Below, one piece after another: positions 32,353 to 41,300 of a stretch of DNA of 64,000 nt (its first letter is position 1; each line of letters opens with the position of its first letter). Under the pieces are notes generated by a model. It did not search any database. It was not told the origin of the DNA and worked only from the letters and a program-made list of their open reading frames with translations. The translations under genes and the position numbers were made by a program. Source of the stretch: Neckera pumila (taxonomy: Eukaryota > Streptophyta > Bryopsida > Hypnales > Neckeraceae); NCBI GenBank assembly GCA_963969595.1, contig OZ018415.1, positions 13,764,001 to 13,828,000 on the forward strand. The letters run 5' to 3'.

Positions 32353-35300
32353 GTGAGTATAAATGTTATTTATTTAGTATGTGTGGTCTATTGAAAAGTG
32401 CATGTCATAATAGAGGGTAGTTGCAAGAAATACCCGTAAGTTGTTTTTGGCTCAAAATAGCCTGAATACTAGAATACTATGACTTTTGGAATAAAAAATT
32501 TAAAATAAAATAAAATATGGGCAATTTGTAAAATATTCAAAATAGCAAGTATAAGAAAATTCAGGCCTTGAAAATTTTATTTCTAAAAGTTATGTACAAA
32601 AAATGAATGATGGAAAATACAAGAAAATAGATAATTTGGAATTTGATTTTAGAAAATATTAAAAGAATTCCAAAAAGTAAACTAAGAAAAGGCATTTTTC
32701 CTAGTTGAAGATGCTTCTTTTCAACCATTTGCATCTTTAGGATTAGAAAATTATATTCTTTGCATGTGTACAAAGATAGTGTACTTTGAGCACATGTGCT
32801 ACTTTAGCATAGCATAGTATAGCGTAGAAAATAATTTTGTAGGCTTTTATAACTTTACACCAATTTAATAAATTATAGACTATTGTCCACTCCATAAATA
32901 AAAAGGGCCAGTATCCAATATCTTATTTTCCACATAAAGCAATAAAAACTCGTGGATTAGACAGACAAATACATTGATGATGTAAAGACAATTTTTCAAT
33001 GGAAGTCTTTGTATTTCAATTTTGACTTTCAAATTTGGATTTTTGGGTTGAAAATAGTACTAAACCCCCTGGCCAAGGTAGACATCCAATTGGGGCAGTC
33101 TAAAATAGTAAAATAATTTTAAAATGTTGAAAAAAATCAATAAATGTCTACAAATACCTCATATAGCACCATTTCAAATTTCATAAAAAACAAGCATACA
33201 AAGTAAAAGTTATGAGCAAAAAACCACTTGTCCAAGGCCAAAGGGACAAAATAAAGACAAGTATTGCTTGCAAAAACCCTAGAATGTTGTTTAAAGTTCA
33301 TATATCCTTGTATAGTTTTCCATTTGATTTACTTTGATTTTTACAAAGATTATTGTTTTGAGCATTTGTATATATGATTTAATTATGAAATATGTATCCT
33401 AATTTCAATTGACAGACCATTGTCTTACTACATCGTGTTCATTGATATTTAGTTTGAGGAATATGTTTGATTTATTTATTGAGTATTGTAGGTAATTGCT
33501 CTTTCTTTGTCTTGCAAAGATAAATCATTTGACAATAGATATTAAATACTTTACAGGAAAGACAAGAATTTCTTACAAGTACAAAGTGAGCATTCTAAAA
33601 GACTACGCATTGCTATATCAAGTCTTGAGAAATGCTTGAGGGACATAGTTCAAGCATCTTCAAACAAGAAAGTCTTGAATAAAAATCAATGTGTACATCT
33701 TCTTGGCAAACTCATACTAGCCATGAAGGGGATTGACAAAATGTTGTCAAGTGCTACTGAGGATCTCAAGTTCCAATATATTTTTGAGGAATTGTGTTAT
33801 CTTCAAAAGAAAATTGAGATTGTGGGAAAAAAGTGCATTGACCAAGATCGATGGTGTCATTCAGCTGTATTTCAATTCCAAAATAAAGAAACTTTTCGTG
33901 AGCTTCTTTTAGATTTGAAGTGTTGTTACAATACTACATGTGATATGTACTTATTCCGCCATCCAAATCAATCAAACAATATCTTATCTATTGGGTTTGA
34001 TGCAGCTACCTATGAACAAGTTCTAGAAGATGGACAAGTACTTGAGAGGAACCTTGAACTTATAGATCAAGAAGAAGTTCTAGGGGATTATAAAATAGCA
34101 CAGCATCTATTGTTGAGATTTAGAAACTTGAAACGAGTTGATGGTGGAGACTTGGATGCATTGGACATTCCGAGGAATTTCAAAACTCCAAATTTAATCA
34201 AAAAAATTGGTGAAGGAGGATATGGAGATGTGTATGAATCAAATTGGTGTGGCCTTCCATGTGCTACAAAAGTATTAAAAGGCAATTCCAAATATCTCAT
34301 GAATTCTCAAAAAGAAGCTGGCATCTTGGCCGGCTTGAGCCATCCAAATCTTGTTCAATTTTTTGGTTGTGGAATCGATGAGAATTCAAAGGAAGATGAA
34401 TCTGGTGAGATGCATTTGGTGATGGAATTGATGAAAACAAACTTGTCTACCATATTGAAGGAAGGAAAACGACCTTTATCCTATCCATTGGCAATTGACA
34501 TCATGCATCAAATTGCAAAGGGTGTGTATTACCTTCATGATATGCAAGTTGCTCATCTTGACTTAAAACCTGCTAACATATTGTGCAGTTCAACATCAAG
34601 AAAGGATTTGGATCCTTGTTGCAAATTCAAGGTCACTGATTATGGGACTTCTGAACTAGAGGTTTGTAGCAATCCAAAGCCTTTGGAGGATCCAAAGCCG
34701 TTAGAGCGACCAATTGGAACACAAGGATATATGTCCCCTGAAATGATCAAGGGGAGTAACACTTCATTGTATCGATTTCAAGCTGATGTGTGGTCATTTG
34801 CCATGATATGCTCAGAGATTCTATCTGGAAAGGTTCCATATTCTAATTTGAAACCAAAAGAATTTTATGATCAAATAAATGGTGTCTTTGGCACTAGCAG
34901 CAAAAGCTTGCGACCGACCCTACCCAATGATTGTGAAGGACTTACAAACTTAATCCAAGAATGTTGGTCTCAAGACCCTCTTCAGCGACCAACATTTTCT
35001 AAAATTTGTGAAAGGCTCACTGATTTGAAGAAAGCTTTTTTGAAGGGAGGATGTTGTGCCTTAAGAGATTCCAAGTCCATCATGAACCACGTCTCAAGGG
35101 TATGAAATTGCCTAACTACAAAATTCATTTAGTGAAGTTTGATTTATTTACTTCTCTTTAGTACTTTGCATTCATAGTTTTGGGTGCACTTTAATATTTT
35201 TATAAGATAATGGTCTTCAAAAGATGCCTTTTGTATTTGTACAGGTGGATGAACAAATTTCTCCTTCAAAGGAAATTCTAATTGATTTAGATCATCAAGT

Positions 35301-38300
35301 GTCTAAAGCCAAAGGACTTTTGAAAATGAATTACGTAGGCATTGTCGGCATGGGTGGAATTGGCAAGACCACACTAGCAAAGGCAATACTTGATGATGCA
35401 ACAGTGAATTCCTCATACCATGGATCATGCTTTGTTGCCGAATGCAAAACTTATCAAAGTTCATATGAGATATTATGTGAGATATTACCAAAACTTGGGA
35501 ATGATCGGAAACCTAAGAATTTGGGAGATGCCCAAGAGATGATGAGGGAACTCCTCATTGAAAAGAAGGTTCTTTTAATACTAGATGATGTCAACAAAGA
35601 AGCTCTAGTGTATGACATTGTACCTCCCAACGTCATTAAAGCTAGCAAGGGTACTACGATAATTATCACAACACGTCAATGGAGTATTATAAAATCATTT
35701 GTGGGCATTGAAGGAAGGTTGGACGTTGAATTGTTGGATAAAAAGGCAGCAACTACGCTTTTCAATTCTCACCTTTGTTGGGATGACGCTTCTTTATCAC
35801 CGGACTTTGTGGCCTTACGCAAACATGTTGTAGAAGCTTGCAATGGCTTGCCTTTGAGTTTGAAAGTGATGGGTGCATTTCTCCGCAAGAAAGAGAGGTT
35901 GCGAAGTTGGGAACGAGCACTACAAAGGATGGCAAGAGGAAGGAGTTTGGATGATGATGAACAAATTTGGAACACCTTGCAAATAAGCTTTGACGAATTG
36001 AATGATGATATTGCAAAGAGGATGTTTTTGGACATGGCATGTTTCTTTTGTCGAGATGTATATCCTTCTAGTATATCAAAAGCGACAATTTTGTCCATGT
36101 GGTCTAAAGATGGCATCCTTCCATTGGGCAAATTAGAAAGATTGATTGACATGTCATTATTGAAGGTCAATAGAGATGATGACATTCTAGAAATGCATGA
36201 CCAATTGCGTGACATGGGCCGTAAGATTGCCAAAGATACAAGAATTTGGGAAGCTTCTATGATTCCTGAAATTGGATTTTCAAGCAAGGTAATATTCTAT
36301 TACTGCAACTGATATGATAAGAATCACATTTTTGTTATATACAATCAAATTTAGTTAGAAAATCTACAATCCCATATTGTTTCAAGAATCATGAGCTTTG
36401 AAATATGTTAGTTATGGACAATTATCATTTGAAGCCTCTACAAGAAGATGTAATACCTTATAACTTAAACTTCTTTGAATGTAGGATGTTGAGGTTCTTG
36501 AAGGCATTTCTTTGCAAGGGACTATGAAGCATCATGTGGCTTTGTTGAAACATGACCAAAGTTTTGATTTTGAGAAACTTCGTGTATTGATTTTGAGGAG
36601 CATTGCGAACAATCTTGAAGCACATGTTGACAACTTGGGTTTAATATTTGAAATAGCTTTACAAAGTTCTCAATTGGAGGCAATTATAATAGGAAATTCT
36701 CAAAATTGGACTGGATTGCCACATACATTTCCAGCAAATATTGCAGCTATGCTGAGCACCAAAATATCAGATATTTGTGGTGCATGTGCATCAATAAAGA
36801 TTCTTGATCTAATAGGGTTTAAATTCCTCAAACAATTGCCAAAAAAATTTGCGTCAAGTAGTACTCTATTGAGACTAAATTTGCGTGGGTGTTCAAGCTT
36901 GGCGGCCTTACCAAAAGAAGTGGGGAACTTGTCTTCTATAATTACTTTAGATTTAAGCTTATGCTCAAGCTTGGTGGCTTTGCCAAAGGAAGTGGGCAAC
37001 TTGACTTCCTTGACCACTCTAAATTTGAGCCGGTGTTCAAGGTTGGCAGCCTTGCCAAAAGAAGTGGGGAACTTGTCTTCCTTGACCACTCTCTATTTGA
37101 GCCGGTGTTTAAGTTTGGTGGCCTTGCCAAAGGAAGTGGGAAACTTGTCTTCATTGACCACATTAGATTTGAGAAGGTGTTCAACCTTGGCGGCTTTGCC
37201 ACAGGAAGTGGGGAACTTGTCTTTATTGACTACTCTAGATTTGTGGGGGTGTTCAAGTTTGGCGGCCTTGCCAAAGGAAGTGAAAAACTTATCTTTCTTG
37301 ACCACTCTGAATTTAGGACGATGTTCAAGGTTGGAGACTTTGCCAAAGGAAGTGGGGGATTTGTCATCCTTGACCACTCTCTATTCGGAAAAATATTTGA
37401 ATTTGGCAGCCTTGCCAAAGAAAATAGGGAATTTATCTTTGTTAACCACTCTAGATTTAAGATGGAGTTCCAACTTGGCTTCCTTGCCAAATGAAGTGGG
37501 GAACTTATCTTCCTTGACTACACTAGATTTAAGAGGGTGTTCAAGCTTGGTGGCCTTGCCAATAGAAGTGGGGAATTTGTCTTCTTTAACCACTCTAGAT
37601 TTGAGTTGGTGTTCGAACTTGGCGACCTTGCCAAAAGAAGTTGGGAATTTGTCTTCATTGACTACTCTAAACCTAAGAAAATGTTCAAATTTGGCAGCCT
37701 TGCCACATGAAGTGGGAAATTTGTCTTCATTGAATATTTTGAACCTAAGAGAATGTTCAAGCTTGGCGACCTTGCCACATAAAATAGGGAACTTGTCTTT
37801 CTTGACCACTCTAGATTTGAGTAGGTGTTCAAGCTTGGCAACCTTGCCACATGAAATGGAAAATTTGTCTTCTTTGAGCACTCTCCATTTGAGCTTTTGT
37901 TCAAGCTTGGTGGCCTTACCAATGGAAGCAGGGAATTTGTCTTCCTTGACCACTCTAGATTTGAGAGGGTGTTCAAGCTTGGCAACCTTGCCAAAAGAAG
38001 TGGGGAACTTGTCTTCCTTGACTACTCTGGATTTGGAAAAGTGTTCAAGCTTGGTGGCCTTGCCAAAAGAAATAGGGAACTTGTCTTTCTTGACCACTCT
38101 AGATTTGAGTAGGTGTTCAAGCTTGGCAACCTTGCCACATGAAATGGGAAATTTGTCTTCCTTGAGCACTCTCCATTTGAGCTTTTGTTCAAGCTTGGTG
38201 GCCTTACCAATGGAAGCAGGGAACTTGTCTTCCTTGACCACTCTAGATTTGAGAGGGTGTTCAAGCTTGGCAACCTTGCCAAAAGAAGTGGGGAACTTGT

Positions 38301-41300
38301 CTTCATTAACCACTTTAGATTTGAGAGGGTGTTTGAGTTTGGTAGATTTGCCACATGAAGTGGGAAACTTGTCTTTATTAATTGCTCTAGATTTAAGTAG
38401 GTGCTTAAGCTTGGCGGCCTTGCCAAAAGAAGTGGGTAACTTGTTTTTCTTGACCACTCTCAATTTATGGAGTTGTTCAAGTTTGGCAACCTTGCCAAAG
38501 GAATTGGGGAATTTGTCTTCCTTAACCTTTGTGGATTTAGAAAAGTGTTCAAGCTTGGCAACTTTGCCAGAGGAAGTGGGGAACTTATCTTCCTTGACCA
38601 CTTTAGATTTGAGATTTTGTTCAAGCTTGGTAACCTTGCCAAAGGAAGTGGGGAACTTGTCTTCCTTGACCACTTTAGATTTGAGTGGATGTTCAAGCTT
38701 GACAGCCTTGCCAAAAGAAGTGGGTAACTTGTCTTCCTTGACCACTCTCAATTTGTGGAACTGTTCAAGCTTGGCAACCTTGCCAGAAGAAGTGGGTAAC
38801 TTGTCTTCATTGACCATTCTCAAATTGAATGGATGTTCAAGCTTGACGGCCTTGCCAAAAAAAGTGGGTAACTTGTCTTCTTTGACCACTTTCAATTTGT
38901 GGAATTGTTCAAGCTTGGCAACCTTGCCAAAGGAAGTGGGTAACTTGTCTTCTTTGACCACTTTAGATTTGAATGGATGTTCAAGCTTGACGGCCTTGCC
39001 AAAGGAAGTGGGTAACTTGTCTTCCTTGACCACTTTATATTTGAGTGGATGTTCAAGCTTGACGGCCTTACCAAAAGAAGTGGGTAACTTGTCTTCCTTG
39101 ACCACTCTCAATTTGTGGAACTGTTCAAGCTTGGCAACCTTGCCAGAAGAAGTGGGTAACTTGTCTTCATTGACCATTCTCAAATTGAATGGATGTTCAA
39201 GCTTGACGGCCTTGCCAAAAAAAGTGGGTAACTTGTCTTCTTTGACCACTTTCAATTTGTGGAATTGTTCAAGCTTGGCAACCTTGCCAGAAGAAGTGGG
39301 TAACTTGTCTTCATTGACCATTCTTGAATTGAGTGGATGTTCAAGCTTGACGGCCTTGCCAGAAGAAGTGGGTAACTTGTCTTCCTTGACCACTTTAGAT
39401 TTGAGTGGATGTTCAAGCTTGACGGCCTTGCCAAAGGAAGTGGGTAACTTGTCTTCCTTGACCACTTTAGATTTGAGTGGATGTTCAAGCTTGACGGCCT
39501 TACCAAAAGAAGTGGGTAACTTGTCTTCCTTGACCACTCTCAATTTGTGGAGTTGTTCAAGCTTGGTGGCCTTGCCCAAGGAAGTGGGTAACTTGTCTTC
39601 CTTGACCACTCTCAATTTGTGGAATTGTTCAAGCTTGGCAACCTTGCCAGAAGAAGTGGGTAACTTGTCTTCATTGACCATTCTCAAATTGAATGGATGT
39701 TCAAGCTTGACGGCCTTGCCAAAAAAAGTGGGTAACTTGTCTTCTTTGACCACTTTCAATTTGTGGAATTGTTCAAGCTTGGCAACCTTGCCAAAGGAAG
39801 TGGGTAACTTGTCTTCTTTGACCACTTTAGATTTGAATGGATGTTCAAGCTTGACGGCCTTGCCAAAGGAAGTGGGTAACTTGTCTTCCTTGACCACTTT
39901 ATATTTGAGTGGATGTTCAAGCTTGACGGCCTTACCAAAAGAAGTGGGTAACTTGTCTTCCTTGACCACTCTCAATTTGTGGAGTTGTTCAAGCTTGGTG
40001 GCCTTGCCCAAGGAAGTGGGTAACTTGTCTTCCTTGACCACTCTCAATTTGTGGAATTGTTCAAGCTTGGCAACCTTGCCAGAAGAAGTGGGTAACTTGT
40101 CTTCATTGACCATTCTCAAATTGAATGGATGTTCAAGCTTGACGGCCTTGCCAAAAAAAGTGGGTAACTTGTCTTCTTTGACCACTTTCAATTTGTGGAA
40201 TTGTTCAAGCTTGGCAACCTTGCCAAAGGAAGTGGGTAACTTGTCTTCTTTGACCACTTTAGATTTGAATGGATGTTCAAGCTTGACGGCCTTGCCAGAA
40301 GAAGTGGGTAACTTGTCTTCCTTGACCACTTTAGATTTGAGTGGATGTTCAAGCTTGACGGCCTTGCCAAAGGAAGTGGGTAACTTGTCTTCCTTGACCA
40401 CTTTAGATTTGAGTGGATGTTCAAGCTTGACGGCCTTACCAAAAGAAGTGGGTAACTTGTCTTCCTTGACCACTCTCAATTTGTGGAGTTGTTCAAGCTT
40501 GGTGGCCTTGCCCAAGGAAGTGGGTAACTTGTCTTCCTTGACCACTCTCAATTTGTGGAATTGTTCAAGCTTGGCAACCTTGCCAGAAGAAGTGGGTAAC
40601 TTGTCTTCATTGACCATTCTCAAATTGAATGGATGTTCAAGCTTGACGGCCTTGCCAAAAAAAGTGGGTAACTTGTCTTCTTTGACCACTTTCAATTTGT
40701 GGAATTGTTCAAGCTTGGCAACCTTGCCAGAAGAAGTGGGTAACTTGTCTTCATTGACCATTCTTGAATTGAGTGGATGTTCAAGCTTGACGGCCTTGCC
40801 AAAAGAAGTGGGTAACTTGTCTTCCTTGACCACTCTCAATTTGTGGAATTGTTCAAGCTTGGCAACCTTGCCAAAGGAAGTGGGTAACTTGTCTTCCTTG
40901 ACCACTTTAAATTTGAGACTTTGTTCAAGCTTGACGGCCTTGCCAGAAGAAGTGGGTAACTTGTCTTCATTGACCATTCTTGAACTGAGATTTTGTTCAA
41001 GCTTGGCAACCTTGCCAAAGGAAGTGGGTAACTTGTCTTCTTTGACCACTTTAGATTTGAGTGGATGTTCAAGCTTGACGGCCTTGCCAGAAGAAGTGGG
41101 TAACTTGTCTTCCTTGACCACTTTAGATTTGAGTGGATGTTCAAGCTTGACGGCCTTGCCAAAGGAAGTGGGTAACTTGTCTTCCTTGACCACTTTAGAT
41201 TTGAGTGGATGTTCAAGCTTGGCAACCTTGCCAGAGGAAGTGGGTAACTTGTCTTCCTTGACCACTTTAGATTTGAGTGGATGTTCAAGCTTGACGGCCT

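Noticed and set aside
36889..37494. Out-of-frame plus-strand ORFs inside the LRR array (also at 42001-42543 and others)
   Set aside because: These are alternative frames of the same 72-bp repeat; translation is a repetitive FKLGGLAKGSGELVF-type artefact.
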